Shown piece after piece: positions 1 through 8,256 of a stretch of DNA of 33,314 nucleotides. Position 1 is the first letter of the stretch; every line of letters starts with the position of its first letter. A program made the position numbers and the translations under genes. Under the pieces are notes generated by a model. The model was not told the DNA's origin. It saw only the letters and a program-made list of their open reading frames with translations, and did not search any database. The stretch lies in contig NZ_MCIG01000010.1 in NCBI RefSeq assembly GCF_001705035.1, positions 32,643 through 65,956 on the forward strand, given 5' to 3'. This DNA is from Curtobacterium sp. UCD-KPL2560 (GTDB lineage: Bacteria; Actinomycetota; Actinomycetes; Actinomycetales; Microbacteriaceae).

Positions 1-105
1 GGCCGGGCGCCCCGCCGGGCCCGGCGCGGACCGGGGTCGGCCGCCCCGCCGCCCACGGGCGCACGGACCGGCGCGTGCGTCCGGGACACCCTCGGCCGCG
101 ACCTC

Positions 106-111
106 TAGGAT
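106..111 (+). promoter_or_regulatory. -10 box of ubiE (leaderless-type)
   Basis: TAGGAT lies six bases before the GTG start of the ubiE gene, so transcription would begin at or next to the start codon. No separate Shine-Dalgarno sequence is present. This leaderless layout is common in actinobacteria; the assignment is inferred from spacing alone. Confidence 0.5.
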
Positions 112-117
112 GGTGCG

Positions 118-939
118 GTGAGCAGAGCGGACCTGAGCAAGCAGCCGGACGAAGTGGCGGCAATGTTCGACGACGTCGCCGCGAAGTACGACCTCACGAA
201 CGACATCCTCTCGGCGGGCAACGCCCCGCTGTGGCGTGTCGCGACGGTCCGCGCGATCGACCCGCAACCTGGGGAGCGCGTCCTCGACATCGCCGCCGGC
301 ACGGGCACGAGCGCCGCGGTGCTCGCCAAGAAGGGCGCGGAGGTCACGGCCCTCGACCTCTCCGCGGGCATGATCGCGGTCGGGCGGGAGCGGCACCCCG
401 AGATCACGTTCGTCGAGGGCGACGCCGAGCACCTTCCCTTCGAGGACGACACCTTCGACGCGGTCACGATCTCGTTCGGGCTGCGCAACGTGAACGACCC
501 GATGCAGGCGATCGGCGAGATGCTCCGCGTGCTCAAGCCCGGCGGCCGCGTCGTGATCTGCGAGTTCTCGACCCCGCCGATGGCGCTCCTGCGCCTCGGC
601 TACGGGGCATACCTCAAGCGCGTGCTCCCGGGCATCGCACGGCTGTCCAGCAGCAACCCGGCGGCCTACCGCTACCTCGCCGAGTCCATCGAGGCCTGGC
701 CCGACCAGCAGGTCCTCAGCCAGTGGCTCCGCGGCGTCGGCTTCACGATGGTGGCCCACCGCAACCTGACCGCCGGCATCGTCGCGCTGCACCGCGGCCG
801 CAAGCCCGTCGCCGGGACCGTCCGTGAGTCGGCGGCCCGTCGCGCCAAGGCTCGCCGTGCCCACCAGCACACGGGTGAGCAGCCCGGCCTCGACCAGACC
901 GGCACGACGTCCTCGGGCTCCGAGCCGTCCGGCGCCTGA
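118..939 (+). CDS. ubiE: Demethylmenaquinone methyltransferase (UbiE/MenG)
   Basis: This 273-residue protein should methylate demethylmenaquinone with S-adenosylmethionine, the last step of menaquinone synthesis. It shows the family signatures: an SAM-binding LDIAAGTGTSA motif near residue 60, then LPFEDDTFDAVTISFGLRN and a LKPGGRVVICEFS stretch. The family is usually about 230-250 residues. Here about 40 extra residues rich in Arg, Ala and Thr follow the normal end at RGRKPV and look like a disordered tail. The GTG start is preceded by a TAGGAT hexamer rather than a ribosome site. The next gene makes the polyprenyl chain of the same quinone, so the pair fits one pathway. A general class I methyltransferase is the only alternative and is unlikely given the motifs. 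Confidence 0.93.
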   Translation: MSRADLSKQPDEVAAMFDDVAAKYDLTNDILSAGNAPLWRVATVRAIDPQPGERVLDIAAGTGTSAAVLAKKGAEVTALDLSAGMIAVGRERHPEITFVEGDAEHLPFEDDTFDAVTISFGLRNVNDPMQAIGEMLRVLKPGGRVVICEFSTPPMALLRLGYGAYLKRVLPGIARLSSSNPAAYRYLAESIEAWPDQQVLSQWLRGVGFTMVAHRNLTAGIVALHRGRKPVAGTVRESAARRAKARRAHQHTGEQPGLDQTGTTSSGSEPSGA

Positions 940-970
940 CGGCCCCGATCCTTCGAACACGGAGCAGCAC

Positions 971-2047
971 TTGAACCCGAGCGTCCCGGTCGCACGTCGC
1001 GCACCGAGTCTCCGCAAGTCGTTGGGGATCGGCGAACGCCTGTTCGCCACCCCCGCCGACCGGCGCTTCATCGCCGCGGTCGACGACGGGCTCGAGCTCG
1101 TCGAGGAGGGCCTGGAGGTCGCCATGCGGTCGACCGACACCCTCGCCGACACGACCAGCCGGTACCTGCTGTCCGCCGGCGGCAAGCGCATCCGGCCGAC
1201 CCTCACGCTCCTCATCGCCCAGCTCGGTCAGGGTGTCACGGACGCCGTGGTCAAGGCCGCGGTGAGCATCGAGACGACGCACCTCGCGTCGCTGTACCAC
1301 GACGACGTCATGGACGAGGCGCCGGTGCGCCGCGGGGTCCCGGCCGCGCACGTGACGTACGGCAACAACGTCGCGATCCTGACCGGTGACCTGCTGTTCG
1401 CGCGCGCCAGTCTCATCACCGCCGACCTCGGTGCCGAGGGCATCCGGATGCAGGCCGAGACCTTCCAGCGGCTCTGCATGGGCCAGCTGCACGAGACGAC
1501 CGGTCCGCAGCCGGAGGACGACCCCGTCGAGCACTACATCCAGGTCCTCAGCGACAAGACCGGCTCGCTCATCGCGACGGCCGCGCGTGCGGGCGTCATG
1601 TTCTCGGGCGCCGACCGTGCCTACCTCGACGCCGTCGGGACCTTCGGCGAGAAGGTCGGTGTCGCCTTCCAGCTCGTCGACGACGTCATCGACCTCGCCC
1701 CGGCGACCGACAAGACCGGCAAGATCGCCGGCAACGACCTGCGCGCCGGCGTCGACACGCTGCCCCTGCTGCAGCTGCGCCGCCTGGCCGGGTCCGACGC
1801 CGAGGCCGCGGCCCTGCTCGAGCGGATCGACCGCGACGTCAAGGACGCCCCGGACGAGGCCGTGCAGTCCGCGCCGTACCAGTCGGCGGTCGCCGCGCTC
1901 CGTGCGCACCAGGCGACGACGGCGACCCGCGCGGTCGCGGTGCGCTGGGCGGAGGAAGCGGTCGAGGCCCTCGCGCCGCTGCCCGACGGCACGGTCAAGC
2001 GTGCGCTCACGCGCTTCGCCGAGTCGGTGGTCGACCGCAGCCGCTGA
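971..2047 (+). CDS. Long-chain polyprenyl diphosphate synthase
   Basis: The enzyme adds isopentenyl diphosphate to an allylic primer to build the all-trans side chain of menaquinone. Both aspartate-rich metal sites are visible: DDVMD at residues 111-115 and DDVID at 237-241, with GGKRIRP at 70-76. I chose the TTG at 971 because GGAG lies six bases upstream at 961-964. A longer reading from 824 would overlap ubiE and add an unstructured Pro/Arg/Ser stretch. The 358-residue product has normal length for heptaprenyl to nonaprenyl synthases of this group. Chain length cannot be read from sequence alone. It follows ubiE by 31 bases, which supports a shared role in quinone supply. Confidence 0.9.
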   Translation: MNPSVPVARRAPSLRKSLGIGERLFATPADRRFIAAVDDGLELVEEGLEVAMRSTDTLADTTSRYLLSAGGKRIRPTLTLLIAQLGQGVTDAVVKAAVSIETTHLASLYHDDVMDEAPVRRGVPAAHVTYGNNVAILTGDLLFARASLITADLGAEGIRMQAETFQRLCMGQLHETTGPQPEDDPVEHYIQVLSDKTGSLIATAARAGVMFSGADRAYLDAVGTFGEKVGVAFQLVDDVIDLAPATDKTGKIAGNDLRAGVDTLPLLQLRRLAGSDAEAAALLERIDRDVKDAPDEAVQSAPYQSAVAALRAHQATTATRAVAVRWAEEAVEALAPLPDGTVKRALTRFAESVVDRSR

Positions 2048-2173
2048 CGCTGCAGCGGTCGCGGGCTCCCGACGCCCGACGGGGACCGCGACACGGATCC
2101 ACCAGCGGCCCGTCAGCACGTACCCTCGGACAGTCCGCCGGGACGCCCCCGGCCGAACGAACTGGAGACATCA

Positions 2174-3544
2174 GTGCCCACCCTCCGACTCGCCATCGTC
2201 GGCGCCGGCCCGGCCGGGATCTACGCGGCCGACATCCTCCTGCGCGAAGCCCACGGCTACGACGTGTCGATCGACCTGTTCGAGCAGCTCCCCGCGCCGT
2301 ACGGGCTGGTGCGGTACGGCGTCGCGCCGGACCACCCCCGCATCAAGGGCATCGTCAACGCGCTGCGTGACGTGCTCGACCGCGGGGTCGTGCGGCTGTT
2401 CGGCAACGTGCGCTTCGGCGAGGACATCACCCTCGACGACCTCAAGCAGCACTACCACGCGGTGCTGTTCTCGACCGGCGCGATCAAGGACGCCGACCTC
2501 GACGTGCCCGGTGTCGAGCTCGAGGGCTCGCACGGCGCCGCGGACTTCGTCAGCTGGTTCGACGGCCACCCGGACGTGCCGCGCACCTGGCCGCTCGACG
2601 CCGAGAGCGTCGCGGTGATCGGCAACGGCAACGTCGCACTCGACGTGTCCCGCATCCTCGCCAAGCACGCCGACGACCTGCTGCCCACCGAGATCCCCGC
2701 GAACGTGTACGAGGGCCTCAAGGCGAGCCCGGTCACCGACGTGCACGTGTTCGGCCGTCGCGGCCCGGCGCAGGTGAAGTTCACGCCGCTCGAGCTCCGC
2801 GAGCTCGGCGAGCTCCGCGACGTCGACATGGTCGTGTACGACGAGGACTTCGACCACGACGAGGCGTCCCGCACCGCGATCCAGACGAACAAGCAGGTCA
2901 TGGTGATGAACCGCGTGCTCGAGTCGTGGCGCGGCCGCGAGGTCGGTCAGGCGAGCCGCCGACTGCACCTGCACTTCTACGCGAAGCCGCTCGAGATCGT
3001 GGGGGAGGACGGCCACGTCGCCGCCCTGCGCTACGAGCGCACCCGTCCGGACGGCCAGGGCGGCGTCGAGGGCACCGGCGAGGTCCGCGAGGTCCCCGTG
3101 CAGGCCGTCTACCGCGCCGTGGGGTACTTCGGTTCGCCGCTGCCCGGGGTGCCGTTCGACGAGCGCTACGGCGTGATCCCGAACCACGAGGGCCAGGTCC
3201 TCGGCGAGGACGGCTCGCAGCTGCCCGGCGTCTACGCGACGGGGTGGATCAAGCGCGGCCCGGTCGGCCTCATCGGCCACACGAAGTCCGACGCGATGGA
3301 GACCGTGCAGCACATCGTGAACGACCAGGCCTCCTGGTGGACCCCGGCCGACCCGTCCCCGGAGGCGGTCCCGGCCCTCCTCCGTGCGCGCGGCGTCGCG
3401 TTCACCGACCTCGACGGCTGGCACGCCCTCGACCAGCACGAGATCGCCCTCGGTGCCGCCGAGGGGCGGGAGCGCATCAAGGTGGTCCCGCGCGACGAGA
3501 TGGTCGACGTCTCCCTCCGCCGCGCGGACGCCCCGGCGAGCTGA
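2174..3544 (+). CDS. fprA: Ferredoxin/adrenodoxin-type NADP+ reductase (FprA family)
   Basis: A 456-residue flavoprotein expected to move electrons between NADPH and a ferredoxin. An FAD-binding GAGPAG motif sits near the N-terminus (about residues 9-14). A second nucleotide-binding site, VIGNGNVALDVSRILA, begins near residue 152, and the family end motif GWIKRGPVGLIGHTKSD is near residue 357. The region RYGVAPDHP after the FAD fold is typical of adrenodoxin reductase relatives. The start is the GTG at 2174, preceded by GGAGA at 2164-2168. Its position next to quinone genes suggests respiratory or redox supply, but its ferredoxin partner is not in the window. Confidence 0.92.
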   Translation: MPTLRLAIVGAGPAGIYAADILLREAHGYDVSIDLFEQLPAPYGLVRYGVAPDHPRIKGIVNALRDVLDRGVVRLFGNVRFGEDITLDDLKQHYHAVLFSTGAIKDADLDVPGVELEGSHGAADFVSWFDGHPDVPRTWPLDAESVAVIGNGNVALDVSRILAKHADDLLPTEIPANVYEGLKASPVTDVHVFGRRGPAQVKFTPLELRELGELRDVDMVVYDEDFDHDEASRTAIQTNKQVMVMNRVLESWRGREVGQASRRLHLHFYAKPLEIVGEDGHVAALRYERTRPDGQGGVEGTGEVREVPVQAVYRAVGYFGSPLPGVPFDERYGVIPNHEGQVLGEDGSQLPGVYATGWIKRGPVGLIGHTKSDAMETVQHIVNDQASWWTPADPSPEAVPALLRARGVAFTDLDGWHALDQHEIALGAAEGRERIKVVPRDEMVDVSLRRADAPAS

Positions 3545-3558
3545 GCCGACGCACCGCG

Positions 3559-4680
3559 ATGACCGCCGCACACCCCGCACCGCCCGCCGCGATGCGGGGT
3601 GTGCTCGTCGCGCCCGGGCGTCTGCAGGGTGTCGACGTCGCGCGGGCGCTCGCCCTCCTCGGGATGATGGCCGCGCACGTCGGCGGTGTCGGCGAGGGGG
3701 TCGACTGGGGCGACCCGGCGACGTGGTCGGCGGTCGTGAACGGCCGGTCGGCGGCGCTCTTCGCGGTGCTCGCCGGGGTGTCGGTGGGGCTCACGAGCGG
3801 TCGGACGCGCCCGCCCGGTCCGCCCGCGATCGGCCGGGTGCGGGCACGGCTCGCCGTCCGGGCGGTCGTGGTCGTCGCGATCGGACTGCTCCTCATGGCA
3901 CTGGACACGCCGGTGTACGTGATCCTGCCGACGTACGGGGCGCTGTTCCTGCTCGTGGTCCCGGTGCTGCGACTCCGCGCCCGCTGGCTCGTCGTCGTCG
4001 CGGCGGTCTGCGCCCTCGTCTCCCCGCTCGCTGCGCTCGCGGTCGTCCCGCTCTCCGCCGACGCCGACATGTTCGGGATCCAGCTCGGCCTGGTGTACCC
4101 CGTGATCACCTTCCTGGCGTACGTGCTCGTCGGTCTCGCGGTCGCCAGGGCCGGACTGGAGGCGCGGCGCACCCAGGTCGCGCTCCTCGCGTCCGGCACG
4201 CTGGCCGCCGTCACGGCCTACGTGGTCGGCGGTCTCCTCGCACCGGTACCGGACGAGGCCGCGCTCTACGGCTTCGCGGGCCTGCCGTTCCTGCCGGAGG
4301 ACACCACGCCGGCGGGGCTGGTCGCGCAGCTGTTCCTCTCGCCGCGTGACCACTCCTCGTCGACGGTCGACGTGGTCGGCACGGCGGGCGTCGCCGTGGC
4401 CGTGATCGCGCTCTGCACGCTCCTGCTCGACGGGCGCGGGCGGGCGGTGTCCAGGGTCGCGTACCCGCTGGCGGCGGTCGGGTCGATGCCGCTCACGGTG
4501 TACGCCGGGCACCTCGTGGTCATCGCCGCCCTCGGGGAACTGCCCGCGTCGGGGACGGCGTGGGCGCTGTTCGCGATCGGCTCGGTGCTCGTCGCCGTGG
4601 TGTGGCGGGCGTTCCTCGGGCGCGGTCCGCTGGAACGCCTGGTCGCGCGCCTGACCGGGTTGGTGCCCGCCGGGCGGTGA
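3559..4680 (+). CDS. DUF418/YeiB-like multi-pass membrane protein
   Basis: A 373-residue, strongly hydrophobic protein with roughly nine to ten predicted membrane segments. It opens with GVDVARALALLGMMAAHVG and ends with the MPLTVYAGHLVVIAALG segment. Both are typical of YeiB/DUF418 proteins and of the related heparan-glucosaminide acetyltransferase-like family. Such proteins are thought to be membrane acyltransferases or transporters, but their substrate is generally unknown. The ATG at 3559 lies 14 bases after fprA. An in-frame ATG at 3592 is an alternative because the upstream ribosome site is weak. Transcription with fprA is plausible. Confidence 0.75.
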   Translation: MTAAHPAPPAAMRGVLVAPGRLQGVDVARALALLGMMAAHVGGVGEGVDWGDPATWSAVVNGRSAALFAVLAGVSVGLTSGRTRPPGPPAIGRVRARLAVRAVVVVAIGLLLMALDTPVYVILPTYGALFLLVVPVLRLRARWLVVVAAVCALVSPLAALAVVPLSADADMFGIQLGLVYPVITFLAYVLVGLAVARAGLEARRTQVALLASGTLAAVTAYVVGGLLAPVPDEAALYGFAGLPFLPEDTTPAGLVAQLFLSPRDHSSSTVDVVGTAGVAVAVIALCTLLLDGRGRAVSRVAYPLAAVGSMPLTVYAGHLVVIAALGELPASGTAWALFAIGSVLVAVVWRAFLGRGPLERLVARLTGLVPAGR

Positions 4681-4719
4681 CCCGGGTGGTCGCGGCGTTC
4701 CGGACCAGGTCGCCGCCAC

Positions 4720-4744
4720 GCGGACCGTCGAACGGACGGTCCGC
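4720..4744. terminator. Hairpin between convergent genes
   Basis: A perfect 10-bp stem (GCGGACCGTC with its complement) closes a five-base loop between the convergent DUF418 and cls genes. It has no T-run, so it would be a U-less terminator. A second, shorter stem (CCCCGC/GCGGGG) lies at 4772-4789 and could serve cls. Confidence 0.5.
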
Positions 4745-4818
4745 CGCCCGCTGCCGTGCCGGCCCCGTGCACCCCGCCGAGCAGCGGGGCGGACGCGGGG
4801 CGCGCCTCCCGAACGGGG

Positions 4819-6279
4819 CTACTGCAGGGCGGCGGTGAGCCGCGCGACGTTGTCGAGCACCTGCGACCGGCGCGGTCGTTCGAGCCACGCGTCGAGCGTG
4901 AGCTCGAACGAGGCCTCCTTGTAGGCGTCCTGCACCCTGCGCAGGGCATCGACGAACGTGCGCCCGCGGACCATGACCGACACCTCGAGGTTGAGGCTGA
5001 ACGAGCGCATGTCCATGTTGCTCGACCCGATCACCGACACGTCGTCGTCGATCGTGAAGTGCTTCGCGTGCAGGATCGTCGGTGCCCGGTACAGCCAGAT
5101 GCGGACCCCGGCGCGGAGCAGCTCCTCGTAGTAGGAGCGCTGGGCGTGCCAGGTCATCGCGTGGTCGCCCATCTCGCCGACGAACAGCTCGACCGCGACG
5201 CCGCGCTGGGCGGTCGTCGTGATGGCGTACAGCATCGAGTCGTCCGGGACGAAGTACGGCGACGTGATCGACACCTTGTCCTGGGCGGCGTAGAGCAGCG
5301 CGTTGAACAGGCGCAGGTTGTTCTCGCCGTCGAAGCCGGGGCCCGACGGCACGACCTGGCAGTCCAGCGCGTCGTCGCGGTCGGCCCGGTGCACGGGGTC
5401 GCTCTCCCGGAGCAGGAGCTCGTCGGTCTCGCTGTACCAGTCGGTGACGAACAGGGCATTGAGTCCGGCGACCACGGGACCCTCGAACCGGGCGAACAGG
5501 TCCTTGTAGACCATCCCGCGTTCGATGTGCGACTTCAGGTCGTACGACGGGTCGATCAGGTTCTGCGAGCCGGTGAACGCGACCGAGCCGTCGATCACCA
5601 TGATCTTGCGGTGGTTGCGGAGGTCGGGCCGCTGGAACTTCCCCTGGAGCGGCTGGAGGGGCAGCATCAGGTGCCACTCGATGCCGGCCTCGTCGAGGAA
5701 GGCCAGCGTCTCCTTGTAGCCCGGGTAGCCGCGGCTCGCCCAGTGGTCGAGCAGGAACCGGACCGTCACGCCGCGGGCCTGCGCACGGGCGAGGGCCTCG
5801 AAGTACGGGCGGGTCGTGTCGTCGATCGTCGCGATGTAGAACTCGACGTGCACGAAGCGACGCGCCTGGTCGATCGCGCGGGTCATCTCCTGGACGGACT
5901 CGTACGAGTCCGGGTAGAGCTCCGCGGAGTTGCCGCCGACGAGGGGCATCGACCCGAGCTCGCGGTTGAGCTTCGTGATGCTCTCGAGCCACGGCGGCCA
6001 CGGGTGGTCCCGGCGGACACGCTCGATGCCCTCGGTCTGCTCGAGGATGTACGCGTTGATCTCGGTCTGCTTCTCACGCCGTGCCCGCGGCAGCTTCGTC
6101 GACCCGATCACCAGGAAGACGATGAAGCCGATGTAGGGGATGAGGAAGATCGCGAGCAGCCACGCGGTCGCGGTCTGCGGCTTCCGGTTGTACGGGACGT
6201 AGATGATCGAGAAGACGCGGATCGCCAGGTCGAGCAGGACCAGGAGGATCGTGAGTGCGACGCCGAGCCAGTGCTCCAC
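4819..6279 (-). CDS. cls: Cardiolipin synthase, phospholipase D family
   Basis: This membrane enzyme joins two phosphatidylglycerol molecules to form cardiolipin. Two N-terminal membrane segments cover residues about 5-30 and 38-60. Two complete HKD motifs follow, with H223/K225/D230 and H404/K406/D411 as catalytic residues. Both are followed by the usual GSxN sequence, GSQN and GSSN. At 486 residues the length is normal. The GTG start lies only 11 bases after the yajQ stop, without a clear ribosome site, so translation probably depends on coupling to yajQ. No key residue is missing. Confidence 0.93.
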   Translation of the reverse strand: MEHWLGVALTILLVLLDLAIRVFSIIYVPYNRKPQTATAWLLAIFLIPYIGFIVFLVIGSTKLPRARREKQTEINAYILEQTEGIERVRRDHPWPPWLESITKLNRELGSMPLVGGNSAELYPDSYESVQEMTRAIDQARRFVHVEFYIATIDDTTRPYFEALARAQARGVTVRFLLDHWASRGYPGYKETLAFLDEAGIEWHLMLPLQPLQGKFQRPDLRNHRKIMVIDGSVAFTGSQNLIDPSYDLKSHIERGMVYKDLFARFEGPVVAGLNALFVTDWYSETDELLLRESDPVHRADRDDALDCQVVPSGPGFDGENNLRLFNALLYAAQDKVSITSPYFVPDDSMLYAITTTAQRGVAVELFVGEMGDHAMTWHAQRSYYEELLRAGVRIWLYRAPTILHAKHFTIDDDVSVIGSSNMDMRSFSLNLEVSVMVRGRTFVDALRRVQDAYKEASFELTLDAWLERPRRSQVLDNVARLTAALQ

Positions 6280-6290
6280 GGGGCGGGGCG

Positions 6291-6779
6291 CTAGCGGAAG
6301 TTCACGAACTGCAGCGGCACGTCGAACTCTTCACCCTTGAGGAGCTGGATCGTGTTCTGCAGGTCGTCGCGGCTCTTCGAGGAGACGCGGAGCTCGTCTC
6401 CCTGGATCTGGCTCTTCACGCTCTTCGCGGCGTTGGCCCGGAGGAAGGCGCCGATCTTCTTGGCGACGTCCTGCTCGATGCCGTTCTTGAACTTCACCTC
6501 GATGCGGTACTCCTTGCCCGAGGCGAAGGGCTCGCCCGCATCGAGGCTCTTGAGGCTGATGTCGCGCTTGATCGCCTTGGTCTGCAGCACGTCGAGGACG
6601 GCCTTGGCGCGCTCCTCGGAGTTCGCCTTGATGAGGACGTCCTCGCCGCTGAACGCGACCGAGGCGCCGGCGCCCTTGAAGTCGTAGCGCTGCTCGATCT
6701 CCTTGGCCGCCTGGTTGACGGCGTTCTCCGCCTCCATCTTGTCGACCTTGCTCACCACGTCGAAGGAACTGTCTGCCAT
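6291..6779 (-). CDS. YajQ family nucleotide-binding protein
   Basis: A 162-residue protein matching the YajQ/UPF0234 family over its full length. It opens with MADSSFDVVSKVD and contains QRYDFKGAGA, the KAIKRDISLKSLD segment and an RVSSKSRDDLQ stretch near the end. Some members bind cyclic di-GMP and alter transcription factors; others have been linked to RNA or phage functions. Which applies here cannot be told. It is the first gene of a two-gene unit with cls. Confidence 0.92.
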   Translation of the reverse strand: MADSSFDVVSKVDKMEAENAVNQAAKEIEQRYDFKGAGASVAFSGEDVLIKANSEERAKAVLDVLQTKAIKRDISLKSLDAGEPFASGKEYRIEVKFKNGIEQDVAKKIGAFLRANAAKSVKSQIQGDELRVSSKSRDDLQNTIQLLKGEEFDVPLQFVNFR

Positions 6780-6923
6780 GCCGGACAGCCTAACTGCGCG
6801 CGGGTCGGCCGGTTCGGCCCGGTGGCGGGCCTGTGGAGGAGGCGGCTCCTGTGGCCCGCTGTGCAGGAAGGACCGTGCTCGTCGCCGCCCGGACGGTGGT
6901 CACGACCACCCTCCGCTATCCGC

Positions 6924-6929
6924 TATGCT
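6924..6929 (+). promoter_or_regulatory. -10 box of tRNA-Tyr
   Basis: TATGCT lies 47 bases before the mature tRNA-Tyr 5' end, in a region otherwise without a gene (6780-6975). No good -35 match is visible upstream. The call rests on one hexamer. Confidence 0.4.
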
Positions 6930-6975
6930 CTTGGAGCGCCTTCGGTTGGTGATCACACGAGCCGGGTGCGCACAT

Positions 6976-7060
6976 GGCGAGTTACCCAAGCGGCCAAAGG
7001 GATCTGACTGTAAATCAGCCGGCGTAGCCTTCGGGGGTTCGAATCCCTCACTCGCCACCA
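6976..7060 (+). tRNA. tRNA-Tyr (GTA)
   Basis: The acceptor stem GGCGAGT pairs with ACTCGCC at 7050-7056. The anticodon GTA sits at 7010-7012 in the loop CTGTAAA. The T arm GGGTTCGAATCCC is intact and a long variable arm is present, as expected for bacterial tRNA-Tyr. The CCA end is encoded at 7058-7060. Confidence 0.96.
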
Positions 7061-7086
7061 CATCGAGTGCCTCGTCCGTCGGACGG

Positions 7087-7158
7087 GGCATTCGTCGTTC
7101 ACGGGGTGTTCGTCGTTCCCGGGGCATTCGTCGTTCCTGGGGCGTTCGTCCTTCCCGG
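7087..7158. repeat. Four tandem 18-bp repeats
   Basis: Four head-to-tail 18-bp units begin at 7087, 7105, 7123 and 7141, with consensus GGCATTCGTCGTTCCCGG. Each unit differs from the consensus at one to three positions. They start 27 bases after tRNA-Tyr and fill part of a 200-base gap before the phosphatase gene. A related 17-bp array follows tRNA-Met. No spacer sequences are present, so this is not a CRISPR array. Confidence 0.85.
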
Positions 7159-7248
7159 GGCCGTGTCGTGCCGATCGGGGCCGGGTCGACCGTGCGCGTC
7201 GGTCCTGCGTTCCCGCGCACCTGCGAGGGCATCCGGTGTCGCATCCGC

Positions 7249-7254
7249 GAGGAT
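7249..7254 (+). promoter_or_regulatory. GAGGAT element before the phosphatase start
   Basis: GAGGAT stands exactly six bases before the ATG. It could be a ribosome binding site or a leaderless-type -10 box, since TAGGAT has the same spacing in front of ubiE. Sequence alone does not separate these readings. Confidence 0.4.
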
Positions 7255-7260
7255 GGACCC

Positions 7261-8082
7261 ATGCCCGAAGCACCCGCCCCGTCCTGGTTCGCCGACCTCG
7301 CCGAGACCATCGCCCTCGAAGCCGCCGCCCTCGCCGCGCGACACCGAGCCGCGGGGGTCGAGGTCGCCGACCGCAAGTCGAGCATCGTGGACGTCGTCAC
7401 ACCTGCCGACCGCGAGGTCGAGGAGCTCGTCCGGCGCCGCATCGCCGAGGCCCGTCCCGACGACGGCTTCCACGGGGAGGAGTCCGGCTCGGGAGCCGGC
7501 TCCTCGGGCTACACGTGGGTCGTCGACCCCATCGACGGCACGGTCAACTTCCTCTACGGCAGCGAGGCGTACGGCGTGAGCATCGGCGTCGTGCGCGGCG
7601 CCCCGGACCCCGCCACGTGGGAGCCGGTGGCCGGGGTCGTCGTCGTCCCCGCGACCGGCACCGTGTTCCGTGCCGCTGCGGGCGCCGGGGCGACCCGGGA
7701 CGGCGTGCCGCTGCACGTCTCCGCCCCGCCGACCCTGGCCGAGACCCTCGTCGCCACCGGGTTCGGCTACACGGCCGACCGACGCCGGGAGCAGGTCGCC
7801 GTGCTCGCCGGGTTCATCGGTGAGGTCCGGGACATCCGCCGCGGGGGAGCGGCCTCGCTCGACTGCTGCGCGGTCGGTGCGGGCACCGTCGACGCCTACT
7901 ACGAACGCGGCATCAACCCGTGGGACATGGCCGCCGGCGCGGTCGTCGCGGCCGAGGCCGGTGCGGTCGTGCGGATCTGGGAGGCCGGCGGGATCCGCTC
8001 CTTCCTGTTCGCGGCGCCGTCGATCGCCGACGCGCTCGAGTCGCTCGTCCGCGGGGCGGAGCGGGACGTCCTCGGCGACTGA
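7261..8082 (+). CDS. Inositol monophosphatase family protein
   Basis: A 273-residue Mg2+-dependent sugar or inositol phosphate phosphatase. The metal ligands of the family are visible: GEES at residues 72-75, DPIDGT at 89-94 and WDMAAG at 221-226. The ATG at 7261 fits the family length and has GAGGAT six bases upstream. A longer reading runs back through tRNA-Tyr and is not credible. Candidate substrates include inositol 1-phosphate, histidinol phosphate and fructose 1,6-bisphosphate; neighbours do not decide between them. Confidence 0.9.
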   Translation: MPEAPAPSWFADLAETIALEAAALAARHRAAGVEVADRKSSIVDVVTPADREVEELVRRRIAEARPDDGFHGEESGSGAGSSGYTWVVDPIDGTVNFLYGSEAYGVSIGVVRGAPDPATWEPVAGVVVVPATGTVFRAAAGAGATRDGVPLHVSAPPTLAETLVATGFGYTADRRREQVAVLAGFIGEVRDIRRGGAASLDCCAVGAGTVDAYYERGINPWDMAAGAVVAAEAGAVVRIWEAGGIRSFLFAAPSIADALESLVRGAERDVLGD

Positions 8083-8128
8083 CCCGCTCCCGTCCCGGCA
8101 CCCGACCGCGCCGCGCCGTGGCCACGGG

Positions 8129-8150
8129 GCACGATCGTGCACGGTCGTGC
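8129..8150. promoter_or_regulatory. Overlapping 12-bp palindromes
   Basis: GCACGATCGTGC (8129-8140) is a perfect palindrome and is followed by the near copy GCACGGTCGTGC (8139-8150), sharing two bases. They lie upstream of a possible -10 box (TAGCGT, 8181-8186) of the M23 gene. They could be an operator, or part of a terminator for the preceding phosphatase gene. Confidence 0.35.
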
Positions 8151-8196
8151 AGCGGACTGGCGAGGCGGGACGGCCCCTGCTAGCGTGCTCAGGTCC

Positions 8197-8213
8197 CGTT
8201 ACCGGCTCGTTAC
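8197..8213 (-). promoter_or_regulatory. MtrA-like direct-repeat box
   Basis: Read on the minus strand this is GTAACG, five bases, then GTAACG again: an exact direct repeat. This matches the GTAAC-type direct repeat described for the actinobacterial response regulator MtrA, which controls cell-wall hydrolase genes. It lies 44 bases before the start of an M23 endopeptidase. Direct binding is inference. Confidence 0.5.
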
Positions 8214-8256
8214 CAACGAGCGCCTCGCGCCCCGATCAGGATCACCACCGAACCGC

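Noticed and set aside
1-117. End or start of another gene at the left edge
   Set aside because: The stretch is very GC-rich with no reading frame or motif I can support in the visible part.
75-827. A 250-residue plus-strand frame over ubiE
   Set aside because: Arg/Pro/Gly-rich out-of-frame shadow of ubiE with no recognisable domain.
2171-3580. A 469-residue minus-strand frame opposite fprA
   Set aside because: It mirrors the fprA gene exactly and shows no domain; fprA carries complete FAD and NADP motifs.
7087-7158. Possible CRISPR array
   Set aside because: The units are joined head to tail without unique spacers, and there are no cas genes.
8150-8256. Cyclic di-AMP (ydaO-type) riboswitch before the M23 gene
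   Set aside because: Cell-wall hydrolase genes of actinobacteria can carry it, but the region is too short and lacks the conserved core; the GTAACG repeat explains the visible pattern better.
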